Positions 34,773 to 43,886 of a stretch of DNA of 64,000 nucleotides are shown here, piece by piece (positions within the stretch are counted from its first letter, which is position 1; every line of letters starts with the position of its first letter). Origin of the DNA: Zafaria ginkgonis (GTDB taxonomy: Bacteria > Actinomycetota > Actinomycetes > Actinomycetales > Micrococcaceae); contig NZ_BAABEO010000001.1 of the NCBI RefSeq assembly GCF_039540195.1, positions 128,386 to 192,385 of the forward strand, written 5' to 3'. Below the pieces are notes generated by a model that was not told where the DNA came from, did not search any database, and worked only from the letters and a program-made list of their open reading frames with translations. The translations under genes were made by a program, and so were the position numbers.

Positions 34773-35492
34773 TTATTGCTCCGTCAAGGGATCGATTGCC
34801 ACAAGGATTTCCCGCAGATGTTCCTGCATGGCGTTGCGGGCGGCTGCAGGATTCCTTGACTGGATTGCCGTGAAGATCATCCTGTGGGCGGTGACGGACT
34901 GCTTCATCCTCTGGGCTGTCTGAAAGGTGGTCTGGCGCGTCGGGGCCATCCACCCGTGGGTCTCATCCACGAGGCGGATCAGCAACGGGTTGTGGGTCAC
35001 GCGCGCGATCGCGGAGTGGAATTCGACGTCGTACCGCTGCAAGGCCGAAGGCGACGGCGAGGATTTCAGCAGTTCCTGCTCCGACGCCAGAAGCGGCTCT
35101 TCCAAGGAGGCGAGCTCCCGGGCCGAGTGCCGAACCGCTGCCCGCTCGGAGATGGGTGGTTCGATGACGCTGCGAAGGTCCATGACTTCACGGATCGTCC
35201 GTTGTTTCTGGCTCATGTTTCCAAAGATGCTGCCCTCCAGCGCCCGGTCCTCGGCTGAGTTGACTGTCCATCCGGACCGTGGCCGGCTGGACAGGTAGCC
35301 TCGCATCTCGAGGTCCTGAAGGGCCTGCCTCACCGAGATTCTCGACGCGCCGAGTATCTCAGTCAGATGACGCTCGCTGGGAAGCTTTGAACCGGAGGCG
35401 ATCCGCCCGCTTTCAATCAGGCGGGCCAAGCGCTCACTGAGCCGCTCGGGCACCGTTGCCCCGGACACGTTGATTTCATCCCAAACAGTCAC
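34773..35492 (-). CDS. GntR family regulator (FadR subfamily)
   Basis: The 239-residue protein has the GntR winged helix (residues 15-80: LARLIESGRIASGSKLPSER, LGASRISVRQALQDLEMRGY) and a FadR-type helical ligand domain (VMDLRSVIEPPISERAAVR, DVEFHSAIARVTHNPLL, HRMIFTAIQSRNPAAARN). The GTG at 35492 follows AAGGAG; starting upstream would place an operator in the gene. It is divergent from the peptide transporter and probably controls the POT/gamma-glutamyltransferase/DUF1275 run. Confidence 0.9.
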   Translation of the reverse strand: MTVWDEINVSGATVPERLSERLARLIESGRIASGSKLPSERHLTEILGASRISVRQALQDLEMRGYLSSRPRSGWTVNSAEDRALEGSIFGNMSQKQRTIREVMDLRSVIEPPISERAAVRHSARELASLEEPLLASEQELLKSSPSPSALQRYDVEFHSAIARVTHNPLLIRLVDETHGWMAPTRQTTFQTAQRMKQSVTAHRMIFTAIQSRNPAAARNAMQEHLREILVAIDPLTEQ

Positions 35493-35507
35493 CGCAACTC
35501 CTTCATC

Positions 35508-35595
35508 TGGTCCTACCAAAATACCAGAGAAGCCTTTGATTACTTGGGATGATTGGTTGGGAGGCCCTTTCTTCGTTGACATTTTGGTCCTACCA
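35508..35595. promoter_or_regulatory. Two identical GntR operators
   Basis: TGGTCCTACCA occurs at 35508-35518 and again at 35585-35595, 77 bp apart, each a 4-bp dyad around three bases. The spacing is about seven helical turns. Such paired sites between a FadR-type gene and its divergent target are classical. Confidence 0.75.
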
Positions 35596-35662
35596 GAAAA
35601 ACATGATTGCTGTGTTGACCGTCACACTTCCCGGTTGGCGCCCCGTTCTGAAAGGTTTGCTC

Positions 35663-37153
35663 ATGTCCACCAAGGATTTTGCGGCACCGGCAGCCGAACG
35701 TGAGAACGAAGAGGTTCCCGCTTCGCGTCCGTCGCTCTTTTCCCAGCCCAAGGGGCTGCTTACGCTCTCGGCCACTGAAATGTGGGAGCGGTTCAGTTTT
35801 TACGGTCTTCAGGTCATCCTCGCCTATTACCTCTACTACTCCCTCAGCGAAGGGGGCCTGGGGATAGCTACTCCTGTTGCCCTGGGTATCGCCGGAGCCT
35901 ACGGCGGGGTCGTTTACATTTCCCAGATGCTCGGGGGGTGGCTGGCGGACCGCCTCCTTGCTCCCAGGACCTTGGTTCTCGTGGGCGGCATCCTGATCAT
36001 GCTGGGGCACATAGCCTTGGCTGTTCTCCCCGGCATCGCTGGCCTGATGGCGGGTTTGCTGCTCATTGTTCTGGGTACGGGTGGTTTGAAAGTGAACACC
36101 ACCTCCATGGTGGGAGAGCTCTACTCCCGGGAGGATTCGCGGCGCGATGTCGGTTACTCCATCTACTACACGGGCATCTCGATCGGCGCCTTCCTCGGAC
36201 CGCTGTTGACCGGTTTCCTTCAGCCGGAGTTTGGCTTCCACGTTGCCTTCTCGGCAGCTGCCGTCGGCATGGGACTTGGCTTGGTCCAGTATGTGTTCGG
36301 CATGAAGCGCCTGCCCGCCGTAACCCGTACCGTCCCGAACCCCCTTCCCCGCCAGATGCGGGCGCGGGCCGCCCTGATCGCGGTCGTCGGTGCGGCGGCC
36401 TTGGTTACTGGAACTGTCACGGGGTTCATTAACTTTGAGAACATCGACACTCTCGTCACCGTCATCGTCCTCGTGGCGGCACTGGCCTACTTCGCTGTCT
36501 TGCTGTCCTCGCGGAAAGTGGATCGGGCCGAACGCCTCATGGTGCACACCTACATTCCGGTTTTTCTCAGCAGTCTGCTGTTTTGGACACTGCTGTTCCA
36601 GCTCTTCACAACCCTGGCGCTCTACATGGACACCCGGGTCAATCTGACCATTGGTGACCTCACCCTTCCCCCCGCTCTGATCATCACCCTGGAAGGCCTG
36701 TTCGCGACGCTGATTGCCCCGGTGTTCGCGGCCATCTGGGCCAAGATGGGCACCGCCCAGCCTGAGTCGGGAAAGAAAGTGGTTGCCGGAATCGCCTGCA
36801 TGTCCCTCACCTTGCTCAGCTTCGCGTTCATGGGCCAGACCACTGGCCCGGTCAACAGCGTCCTGGTCGTACTCATCGCCATGGTCCTGTTCGGCGTCGC
36901 GGAGATCGTCGTGGTCCCGACCGCCTTGTCGCTGACCGCGCGACTGGCCCCCAGGGCGGCCTCGGCCCAGATGACCTCGCTGTACTTCCTGACCATGGCA
37001 GGCGGCTCGACATTGTCCGGGTTCATCGCCCAGGCATATTCACCCGAAAACGAAGGCTTCTTCTTCTCTGTCGTCGGTCTCGGCTCGCTCGCAGCAGCCG
37101 TCGGCCTTTACCTCGTCTACCGTGCGCTGAACCGCAAGGTTCCCGCGCTGTAG
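35663..37153 (+). CDS. POT/PTR family peptide:H+ symporter
   Basis: The 496-residue protein has about 14 membrane helices, the family start motif LLTLSATEMWERFSFYGLQV (ExxERFxYY type), GGWLADRLLAPRTLVLVGG, and GGLKVNTTSMVGELY plus GYSIYYTGISIGAFLGPLL. It imports di- and tripeptides with protons. The next gene is a gamma-glutamyltransferase, so imported gamma-glutamyl peptides could be processed next. Confidence 0.92.
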   Translation: MSTKDFAAPAAERENEEVPASRPSLFSQPKGLLTLSATEMWERFSFYGLQVILAYYLYYSLSEGGLGIATPVALGIAGAYGGVVYISQMLGGWLADRLLAPRTLVLVGGILIMLGHIALAVLPGIAGLMAGLLLIVLGTGGLKVNTTSMVGELYSREDSRRDVGYSIYYTGISIGAFLGPLLTGFLQPEFGFHVAFSAAAVGMGLGLVQYVFGMKRLPAVTRTVPNPLPRQMRARAALIAVVGAAALVTGTVTGFINFENIDTLVTVIVLVAALAYFAVLLSSRKVDRAERLMVHTYIPVFLSSLLFWTLLFQLFTTLALYMDTRVNLTIGDLTLPPALIITLEGLFATLIAPVFAAIWAKMGTAQPESGKKVVAGIACMSLTLLSFAFMGQTTGPVNSVLVVLIAMVLFGVAEIVVVPTALSLTARLAPRAASAQMTSLYFLTMAGGSTLSGFIAQAYSPENEGFFFSVVGLGSLAAAVGLYLVYRALNRKVPAL

Positions 37154-37201
37154 GTCCCCTCCACCCTCATTCACCGAGCAAGACATAACTGGAGTCATTC
37201 A

Positions 37202-38791
37202 ATGAACACCATCCCCTCCAACACCCAGCGCGTCGCCATCGCCGCCCCCCATTTCGCGGCTGTGGAAGCTGCCCGGGAAGTAACCGCTGCCGGGGGAAAC
37301 GCCATAGACGCAGCCGTCGCCGCAGCCGCGGTGCTGACCGTCGTTTACCCGCACATGTGCAGTGTCGGAGGGGACGTCATCGCGTTGGTCCGCAAGCCGG
37401 ACGGGCAACAGGTGTGCGTCAACGCATCCGGCGCCTACGGGTCGGCCCCCGAAGCCCAGGCTGCTCTGGCCCGGACGGGCGGGAACATGCCGATTCTGGG
37501 GCCGCTGACCGTTTCGGTTCCCGGCGCCGTCTCCGGCTGGGCCGCCCTGCTCGAGCACGGCGGGTCACTGCCGGCGGCAGACGTCCTCGCCCCCGCCATC
37601 CGTCTGGCCCGGGACGGGATGACAGTCAGCCCCGGACTGGCCGAAGCCATCGAACTGGACAAGGCCACGCTTCTGCAGGACGAAGGGATGAAGTCGATGT
37701 TCTTCGTGGACGGCACTCCACGCCGTGCCGGGGACATCGTCATTCAGAGCGCACTGGCGGAAACCCTTTCGCAACTTGCCCATGAGGGACTTGACTCGAT
37801 GTACCGGGGCTCCGTCGCCACCCGGCTGGCCGATGGGTTGAAATCCCTGGGTGTCCCCGTCACCGAACAAGACCTTGCCAACCACAGGCCCAGCATCGAA
37901 CCGGCCCTGACACGTTCCTTCGGGCCGTTGACCGTGTCCACGGCAGCCCCGAACTCCCAGGGCTACACCATGCTCAGGAACCTCGGCGCCGTGTTCGCCC
38001 ACACCGATGATCCCTCGACCGTGAACGCGGGGCTGCTGGCCGAACTCTTCTACAGCTCCGATGCACTACGGGACAACCAACTGGCCGACCCCCGCTTTGT
38101 CGAAGTCGATGTCGAGGCCGAACTTTCCGATGAAGCCCTGCACCGTGCTCTCGCATCCGCACAGAACAGCCTGGCCGGCAAGGGGCGTCCGCACTTCGCC
38201 CACACGCCCCGGCCCGGCGGGGACACCGTCGGTGTCGCAGCGGTCTCTGCTGACGGAACGGCGGTGTCCTTGATCCAATCAGTCTTCCACTCCTTCGGAT
38301 CACAGCTGCTTGAACCCGACACAGGGCTCGTCCTGCACAACAGGGCCGCGTTCTTCACCCTGGACCCGACCTCGCCCAACCTGCTGCAGCCGGGCAAGCG
38401 GCCCGCACACACGCTCGTCCCGGTCATTGTCGAGCACGAAAACGGCACCCTTTCCGCCCACGGCACCATGGGCGGAAAGGCCCAGTCCCAAATCCACACC
38501 CAACTCATCCTGCGCTCCCTGGAAGGCCTCAGCCCCCTCCGGATGGTTGCGGCACCACGCTTCATCGTTGGAGGACTCGAAGCCGGAAGCAGCAACGACC
38601 GGATCATGATCGAACCCTCCCTGGAAACCGGCCGGGCAGCACAAATCCGCGAGACCACCATGACCGTCACCGAAGGCAAGGACCTCGACAGCAACGCAGG
38701 GCACTCCATGGTGGCCCGGCTGAACGCCGACGGCTCCCTCGAAGCCGGTGCCGACCCCCGCAGCGACGGCGCCGCATGGGCAGGAAACTGA
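37202..38791 (+). CDS. Gamma-glutamyltransferase family protein
   Basis: The 529-residue protein shows AAREVTAAGGNAIDAAVAAA, YPHMCSVGGDVIALVRKPDG, and the region GGDTVGVAAVSADGTAVSLI whose Thr is the expected autoprocessing nucleophile, then GKRPAHTLVPVIV. No signal peptide is evident, unlike many secreted family members, so it may act in the cytosol on imported peptides, or belong to the acylase-like branch. ATG at 37202 follows a modest ribosome site; 48 bp after the POT gene, so one operon. Confidence 0.9.
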   Translation: MNTIPSNTQRVAIAAPHFAAVEAAREVTAAGGNAIDAAVAAAAVLTVVYPHMCSVGGDVIALVRKPDGQQVCVNASGAYGSAPEAQAALARTGGNMPILGPLTVSVPGAVSGWAALLEHGGSLPAADVLAPAIRLARDGMTVSPGLAEAIELDKATLLQDEGMKSMFFVDGTPRRAGDIVIQSALAETLSQLAHEGLDSMYRGSVATRLADGLKSLGVPVTEQDLANHRPSIEPALTRSFGPLTVSTAAPNSQGYTMLRNLGAVFAHTDDPSTVNAGLLAELFYSSDALRDNQLADPRFVEVDVEAELSDEALHRALASAQNSLAGKGRPHFAHTPRPGGDTVGVAAVSADGTAVSLIQSVFHSFGSQLLEPDTGLVLHNRAAFFTLDPTSPNLLQPGKRPAHTLVPVIVEHENGTLSAHGTMGGKAQSQIHTQLILRSLEGLSPLRMVAAPRFIVGGLEAGSSNDRIMIEPSLETGRAAQIRETTMTVTEGKDLDSNAGHSMVARLNADGSLEAGADPRSDGAAWAGN

Positions 38792-38828
38792 TGCACCGCG
38801 CAATACAGCCCGAACAAAGCAGTCGCGA

Positions 38829-39542
38829 ATGCTGAAGGAGAAACGAAACGCCCGGATGCGTCTGTCGTTGATGATGGCCCTAACCTTCGTCACCGGCGCC
38901 CTGGATGCCGTCGGCTACCTCGGACTGGACCGCATCTTCACCGGAAACATGACCGGCAACATCGTCATCCTCGGAATGGCCGCTGCCGGCGGCAACGGCC
39001 TACCCGTCCTGGGGCCGGCCCTGGCACTGGTGGCGTTCGTGCTGGGAGCCGCGGTCGCCGGAGCCGTTCTCAAGCGCCGGTCCTCGGGCTGGAACGTGCG
39101 CGTAACGGTCCTTCTTGGCATCGGCACGGTAATGCTCTCCGTCGCCGGAGTTGTTCTCACGCAAACGGACACCCATCCCGAGTGGATCCGGGTCGCCATG
39201 GCCTGCGCCATCGCCGTGCAAATGGGCTCCCAAGCCTTGATCGCCCGTTTCCTGGCCGTCAAAGACATGACGACAGTAGTCGTCACCTCAACCCTCGCAT
39301 CACTGGCCGGGGAATCCTTCTTTGGCTCCGGAAGCCGCTTATGGAACCGACGATTCGCAGCAGTGGCCGTGCTCTTTGCCGGCGCCACAGCGGGAACCGG
39401 GCTGATGCACCTACACCTCAGCGTGCCCGTCTTCGTCGCAGCCGCGATCACGGCGGCGGTAACGATCACCGGCATGAGTAAGTGGAACCTACCCGAGGAA
39501 GCCACCATCCAGGCGCCCGAGCTACAGACGGCAAAGCAATAG
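38829..39542 (+). CDS. DUF1275 (YoaK) family membrane protein
   Basis: The 237-residue protein has six membrane helices and family marks: ALTFVTGALDAVGYLGLDRI, FTGNMTGNIVILGMA, and MGSQALIARFLAVKDMTTVVVTSTLA. The family's transported substrate is unknown. It starts 38 bp after the gamma-glutamyltransferase and ends the operon with a strong terminator. The exact start is unsure; an in-frame ATG at 38856 is an alternative. Confidence 0.87.
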   Translation: MLKEKRNARMRLSLMMALTFVTGALDAVGYLGLDRIFTGNMTGNIVILGMAAAGGNGLPVLGPALALVAFVLGAAVAGAVLKRRSSGWNVRVTVLLGIGTVMLSVAGVVLTQTDTHPEWIRVAMACAIAVQMGSQALIARFLAVKDMTTVVVTSTLASLAGESFFGSGSRLWNRRFAAVAVLFAGATAGTGLMHLHLSVPVFVAAAITAAVTITGMSKWNLPEEATIQAPELQTAKQ

Positions 39543-39545
39543 GTC

Positions 39546-39576
39546 ACGGACTGCCAAGGCTCTCTTGGCAGTCCGT
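39546..39576 (+). terminator. Terminator of the peptide/gamma-glutamyl operon
   Basis: ACGGACTGCCAAG and its exact complement around a 5-base loop, immediately after the DUF1275 stop. Confidence 0.85.
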
Positions 39577-39727
39577 ATTGCTCTGCCCAGCCACACCTCA
39601 CGACAGTCGAACGCTCACCCCCGTTCAATCGAAGAACAACGACCCCTGACCATCCGGCAGTCCCCTACCGACAGATAGCGTCACAAAAAACACCGCCACA
39701 TACTGCTGCAATCCACACACCGACCTT

Positions 39728-39768
39728 CTGTCTCGACAAACCGTCTTGCATCCCTTCGGTTGCGAGAC
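39728..39768 (+). repeat. Array site 9 (centre TT)
   Basis: Accessory half CTGTCTCGACAAA; dyad 39743-39768 (GTCTTGCATCCC, TT, CGGTTGCGAGAC). Preceded at 39684-39715 by the conserved AAAAACACCGCCACAT segment. Confidence 0.9.
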
Positions 39769-39855
39769 TGTTCTGGCCGCCTGCAGTCGAGGTCAGCTTC
39801 GAACACTAATGCGGCCCATCGGGAAGCGGACGATCCTGGCAGGCGGCTCGTGGTG

Positions 39856-40191
39856 TTAGACGCCCAGCACGAGCGCCAGAGGAAAGACCATGACGAACCA
39901 CAAGCCCGCAAGAAGCGCGGGAACCTGGTACTTGGCGGCCGGTGCGGCAATCTGGGGAGTCCAAACCGGTCGCACGGTCATGAACGCAAGCACGACTGCG
40001 GGCAGGAGGAGCGCAGACGCCGTGATGAAGCGGAATCTCTGTACGCCGGCCTCCACCTCTGCCCCCAACATCAAGCGGCTGAAAAACCACAACCCGAGAA
40101 GAGCCAGAAGGCCACAGCCTGCAAGGGCACACAGGATCCGGGCAGTCCCACGATGGGCCTGTACGCATGTCCCCTTCCTGTCGTGGGGCAC
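39856..40191 (-). CDS. Small membrane protein, 111 aa
   Basis: The only credible gene between sites 9 and 10, making a ~490-bp one-gene packet. It has three hydrophobic helices (ILCALAGCGLLALLGLWFF, ITASALLLPAVVLAFM, LLAGLWFVMVFPLALVL). The GTG start lacks a clear ribosome site. The family is not recognised. Confidence 0.5.
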   Translation of the reverse strand: MPHDRKGTCVQAHRGTARILCALAGCGLLALLGLWFFSRLMLGAEVEAGVQRFRFITASALLLPAVVLAFMTVRPVWTPQIAAPAAKYQVPALLAGLWFVMVFPLALVLGV

Positions 40192-40260
40192 TGCGAAAAC
40201 ACCGCCACTTATCGGCTGCGATTCAATACGGTCGGCACGCGGATTCCTGACGCAGGCCTA

Positions 40261-40345
40261 CTGTCTCGACAAACCGTCTTGCATTCCTCCGGTTGCAGGA
40301 CCTACTTTCCGCCGATGGTGACTGTGCAGAAGCCGCCGCCCATTT
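40261..40345 (+). repeat. Array site 10 (centre TC) with partial downstream segment
   Basis: Accessory half CTGTCTCGACAAA; dyad 40276-40301 (GTCTTGCATTCC, TC, CGGTTGCAGGAC). The tail TTTCCGCCGATGGTGACTG, GCAGAAGCCGCC repeats the start of the segment after site 3. The CACCGCCACTTATC motif lies upstream at 40200-40218. Confidence 0.9.
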
Positions 40346-40438
40346 CATCAAGGATCCCTTGACGGGATCCGGTCGCGAGGGGGGCTGGTTTAGATGATGG
40401 GCGTCCCGTCGGGGACACGCCGTTATCTGCCCGGTGCA

Positions 40439-41011
40439 TCATTGGTTCCGGTGGGGCTGCTCCGGGGTGTGCTCCGTTTCGGGATCGACCTGGAGACGGC
40501 TGGCTAGGATGGTCCGGCCGCGGTTGAGGATTTCCGCTATCAGACGCTGCTCGGAGGCGCTGAAGTCCGGGCTGTAGTGTTCGCCGGCAGGCGTGATGCA
40601 TTCCAGGTTGTTGCCGTAGAAGACCTTGTCGTAGCACTTGGAGGCCTTCGGGCCGCGGTCATCGAGGGTGGCGCCAACGCTGCGGGCAATGTCTGCGAAC
40701 AGGTTCCAGGCGTTCAGCAGCTGGGCGCAGGTGTCATCCGATACCGCCAGTTCAAGCAGCGCCTCCAACCCGTCCAGGTCCTGGGGAGTGTCGATGCCGC
40801 ATTCCGGATCAATAGCGGTTTCCAACTCAAGGCCATGCCTGCCGGCCAGGGCCAACAGATCCTCCACGGTGCTCGCGGACACGATTCTTCCGCCATCCGT
40901 CAGAAAGCGGTCGGTGTCCTCGTCGGAATCCCCGGTCCCATCCTCGGATTGCCAGATCAGGCCCAGCGTCCGTCCTTGGAACCGAATCCAGCAGGGGTAG
41001 GAGAACATCAT
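40439..41011 (-). CDS. Orphan protein, 190 aa
   Basis: A soluble acidic protein: WIRFQGRTLGLIWQSEDG at the start, IVSASTVEDLLALAGRHGLEL, LLNAWNLFADIARSVGATLD, and KCYDKVFYGNNLECITPAGE. Not assigned to a family by me; the size and acidity would fit an immunity or effector-type protein, but no partner toxin is adjacent. Confidence 0.62.
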   Translation of the reverse strand: MMFSYPCWIRFQGRTLGLIWQSEDGTGDSDEDTDRFLTDGGRIVSASTVEDLLALAGRHGLELETAIDPECGIDTPQDLDGLEALLELAVSDDTCAQLLNAWNLFADIARSVGATLDDRGPKASKCYDKVFYGNNLECITPAGEHYSPDFSASEQRLIAEILNRGRTILASRLQVDPETEHTPEQPHRNQ

Positions 41012-41148
41012 GGTTGAACCCTATCCATTCAGCGGAGCGGAGGCCCGCTGAAAGGATCCAGCATGTCGGTCTCCCAACAGAGGCAACTCCCCGACGCTCA
41101 AGGGCGCGGACGGGCAGAAGATCGCTCGGGCTCGCTCGATTTCCTCCG

Positions 41149-41724
41149 CTACGAGGGGTTCGATCGTTCCGGCAGGGGGCCGGCCGTAGCGAGGATGGCG
41201 GTCTCGTAGGCGCTGCCGAAGGCCACCTGGGTGACGTCGCGGAGCCTGATCCTGGTCATTGTTCGTTCCCATCGGGCCTTCGGGTCCACGGTCAGGAACC
41301 AGAACGAGCGCCGGCACCATTCGATAGGTGATCCCATTAGGTAGGTGTTCGGGGAGATCTCGTCGCGGTGGACCGAGAAGGCCCGGTGGCCCGCGGAGAC
41401 GGAGTCGAGAACGTCCCGGGTGCGGCCAAGATTGATCGCCGGTTCCGGAACGGGCAGCGGTACGACGCCCAGATCACGCAAATGCGCATTCATGAGCGGC
41501 GACACCTTGGCACGACGAATCGTCCGGCGCCGCACCACCCGGTGGCCGTTGGGCAGGACACCATCGACGAGCAGGGCGAAGAGAACCCATTTGCGGCCCA
41601 AGCCGAGCACCGCGGCTCCCATCGGTTCGCCATCGGCCTCGTGCCATACGTCCACCGGCACCTGTTCCGCGAACGACCTTTCCAGGGCCGCGTCCAGGTT
41701 GCGCTTCTTCTGTCGTCTCACCAT
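41149..41724 (-). CDS. Orphan protein, 191 aa
   Basis: The ATG at 41724 follows GGAG and GGGTGG. Soluble, basic N-terminus (RRQKKRNLDAALERSFAEQ), then KWVLFALLVDGVLPNGHRVV, RDVLDSVSAGHRAFSVHRDE and a final FGSAYETAILATAG. Function unknown. Confidence 0.62.
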   Translation of the reverse strand: MVRRQKKRNLDAALERSFAEQVPVDVWHEADGEPMGAAVLGLGRKWVLFALLVDGVLPNGHRVVRRRTIRRAKVSPLMNAHLRDLGVVPLPVPEPAINLGRTRDVLDSVSAGHRAFSVHRDEISPNTYLMGSPIEWCRRSFWFLTVDPKARWERTMTRIRLRDVTQVAFGSAYETAILATAGPLPERSNPS

Positions 41725-41805
41725 CCACCCATTCTCCAGAAACAACCTGCTTTGAATGGGAAGCGCGTAGACATGGCCCCGTTCCCTACATCCGCAAGCG
41801 GGTGA

Positions 41806-41847
41806 GTGTCTCGACAAGAGCGTCGTGCATCCCCTCGGATGCAAGAC
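41806..41847 (+). repeat. Array site 11 (centre CT)
   Basis: Accessory half GTGTCTCGACAAG; dyad 41822-41847 with left GTCGTGCATCCC and right CGGATGCAAGAC. Confidence 0.87.
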
Positions 41848-42198
41848 GGTTCCAGGCAATTGCAAGTCATGACCACCGACTTCCTTTGGTGGCTAAATCA
41901 CAGCTGTGGTTGGCAGTTGTGCTCGTTCGCGCGGGGAAGGGGCACCAAGGGGCTCCGGGTGGCGGATTCTCCGGGTTCCGTATGGTGCCCTGCTTTGGGC
42001 GCGCGTTTATGTCTGCGCTCTTGCATTGCTCTGATGTGGCAGAGCAATCCGCGGGTCGTAAATGCTACCTGAAGTGAATATTTTTCAATCGATCGGCAAA
42101 AACCTTCTTTGCGCAGGAGAGATTGCATAGCGTGTGGTCAGCGGCACATTTCGCCGCATGTCGAAGGGTTGGCCCGTCACCATGGATAGGGGATCCAC
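41848..42198. other. Non-coding stretch before the secreted orphan
   Basis: About 350 bp without a credible gene. The last 100 bp are visibly AT-richer (TATTTTTCAATCGATCGGC) and likely hold the promoter of the next gene. Confidence 0.5.
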
Positions 42199-43137
42199 TT
42201 GGTAACTCGCATCATCAGAACACGCCCGGCTGCAGCAACTGCGGCATTGTTCCTCGTCACGAGTCTCGTCGCCGCGGGGCCTGCAATTGCCTCCGAAGAG
42301 CCGGACGTACCGCCAAGCACCGCACTTCCAATCTCCTGTGAAGCGGGCCTGGATGAACTCGCCGTTACGGAGACGGTTGTCGAGGCGGTGCAGGATACGG
42401 GGGAGGGTATTGATTTCGTATGCCTCGACAATCTGGCCAGCGTGACCGTACAGAGCGATGGGGGTGACGACACGATCGTCAGCATGGACACTGACGACGG
42501 GGAAGTGGTCGACCTGACCGGAGTCGACCCCGAAGAGTACGCGGAGCTCGCCCCCACCGTCTTCATGGAAGCTGAATACGATGTGCCGAGCCCACCAGAA
42601 ACAGATGAAGGTTTCGAGGCGGCCTCCCTCAGGTGGGGTGGGGACCTGTCCACGAACGCCACGACAATTGTCAACGGGACGTACCAGGCGACCGGAGAAA
42701 CAACGATCTATTGGGGGCAGAAGACATCGGCGGGTGTCACCCTCTGGATGAGGAGCTCCAAGCTGACGCTCCGTTCCGATGTTGGCGCGGAAAGGAAATC
42801 CACTTTCAAGGCGACGAATTCTCCGCTTCAGCCGAAGCAGATCGCATTCGAGGCGTCGGTGGACCTCAAGAAGCATCTGCGGCTGTCGGTGGACGAAGTC
42901 GTTGATCAGACCAGCTTCCGACAGACCGTTTATTCCTCCAACACATGGTCTGAAACGGTCAACCTTTACAACAACAAGGGAGCCGCCAAGTACTACCAGA
43001 ACGTGTACAACATGAAAATGAACGACCGGGAGGCGAACAAGAAGTTCAATATCGCCGGCAACGTGCAGATGCCGCGCTTCCAGTGCTACGAGACGGTCGT
43101 CTGCAAGTACCCAAACGGCAAGGAGGCTGGCTGGTAG
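42199..43137 (+). CDS. Secreted orphan protein, 312 aa
   Basis: A TTG at 42199 begins a typical Sec signal (RTRPAAATAALFLVTSLVAA, likely cut after AIA). The mature part is acidic, then has a central Asp/Glu-rich region (SMDTDDGEVVDLTGVDPEEY) and a Thr/Asn/Lys-rich C-terminal domain (ATTIVNGTYQATGETTIYWG, SSNTWSETVNLYNNKG), with Cys pairs near residue 48/75 and in the last 20 residues. Base composition is less GC-rich than its neighbours, which suggests recent transfer. Family unknown; followed by a strong terminator. Confidence 0.72.
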   Translation: MVTRIIRTRPAAATAALFLVTSLVAAGPAIASEEPDVPPSTALPISCEAGLDELAVTETVVEAVQDTGEGIDFVCLDNLASVTVQSDGGDDTIVSMDTDDGEVVDLTGVDPEEYAELAPTVFMEAEYDVPSPPETDEGFEAASLRWGGDLSTNATTIVNGTYQATGETTIYWGQKTSAGVTLWMRSSKLTLRSDVGAERKSTFKATNSPLQPKQIAFEASVDLKKHLRLSVDEVVDQTSFRQTVYSSNTWSETVNLYNNKGAAKYYQNVYNMKMNDREANKKFNIAGNVQMPRFQCYETVVCKYPNGKEAGW

Positions 43138-43152
43138 AGCTGGATCCGTAAG

Positions 43153-43183
43153 CTAGGGGAGGGGCGCGGCGCCCCTCCCCTAG
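43153..43183. terminator. Bidirectional hairpin terminator
   Basis: CTAGGGGAGGGGCG pairs perfectly with its complement around a 3-base loop, between the secreted orphan and the convergent 43200 gene. Confidence 0.85.
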
Positions 43184-43199
43184 AGCGGTGAATGATGCG

Positions 43200-43733
43200 T
43201 CAAAAGGACGGCATCCACGAGGCGGTTCTGATATCGGTGGTGACATAGTCGCGGTCGCCGTAGCGCATTTCAAGAACGACACCCAGTTCCAGGTCCACCA
43301 CGGCGTAGCCACCGAGAAGCGGGTCCTCGGGGCCCTCAAGGGGGCCGAGTATCAGCCGAATGCGGCCCGGCCCGTCCGGCTCTGCGGACACGACGCGTCT
43401 GTTGTCCCGCGGCCCACCCCAGATCGGCAGATCCAAGGGGCTAAACATGGCCAGCACCGGCGGGGTCATGGGGAAGTGCGGCCGCCGGTCCTGGCGGGGT
43501 GTTTCGCTACCTTCGGAACCGAGCAGGATGCCCTCCGCTGGTCGGTAGGACATCCTGAAATTGTCATCCGAGACGAGTTCGAAGGTCCCCTCGGGCGTTC
43601 GGGCCCTCACGTCGTACGTGATGCGGACGCCTGGGGCCGACTCGTGGACCTTGGCCAACACCATGTCGCCGGTCCTAGCGTTACGCATGGCCCCAATGAA
43701 GTCAACAAGATATGTCAATCCTTCGCCAACCAT
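43200..43733 (-). CDS. Orphan protein, 177 aa
   Basis: The ATG at 43733 follows AGGAGGAG. Soluble: YLVDFIGAMRNARTGDMVLA, VRITYDVRARTPEGTFELVS, then LLGGYAVVDLELGVVLEMRY. No family seen. It is convergent with the secreted orphan; the pair could be linked, but nothing proves it. Confidence 0.62.
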   Translation of the reverse strand: MVGEGLTYLVDFIGAMRNARTGDMVLAKVHESAPGVRITYDVRARTPEGTFELVSDDNFRMSYRPAEGILLGSEGSETPRQDRRPHFPMTPPVLAMFSPLDLPIWGGPRDNRRVVSAEPDGPGRIRLILGPLEGPEDPLLGGYAVVDLELGVVLEMRYGDRDYVTTDIRTASWMPSF

Positions 43734-43886
43734 GTGATCTCCTCCTGTCAACGGGTCGATCTTTACGCTACCCCGTTCGTCAAGGACCCTGCCCCGATCG
43801 GAGACCGGACTCCGGTCTGCCGGGAGACGCGGGCGCGGTCCGTGCGGCGAGGATCGTGAGGATCCGGTCGGGCCACCGGGCCCGCC

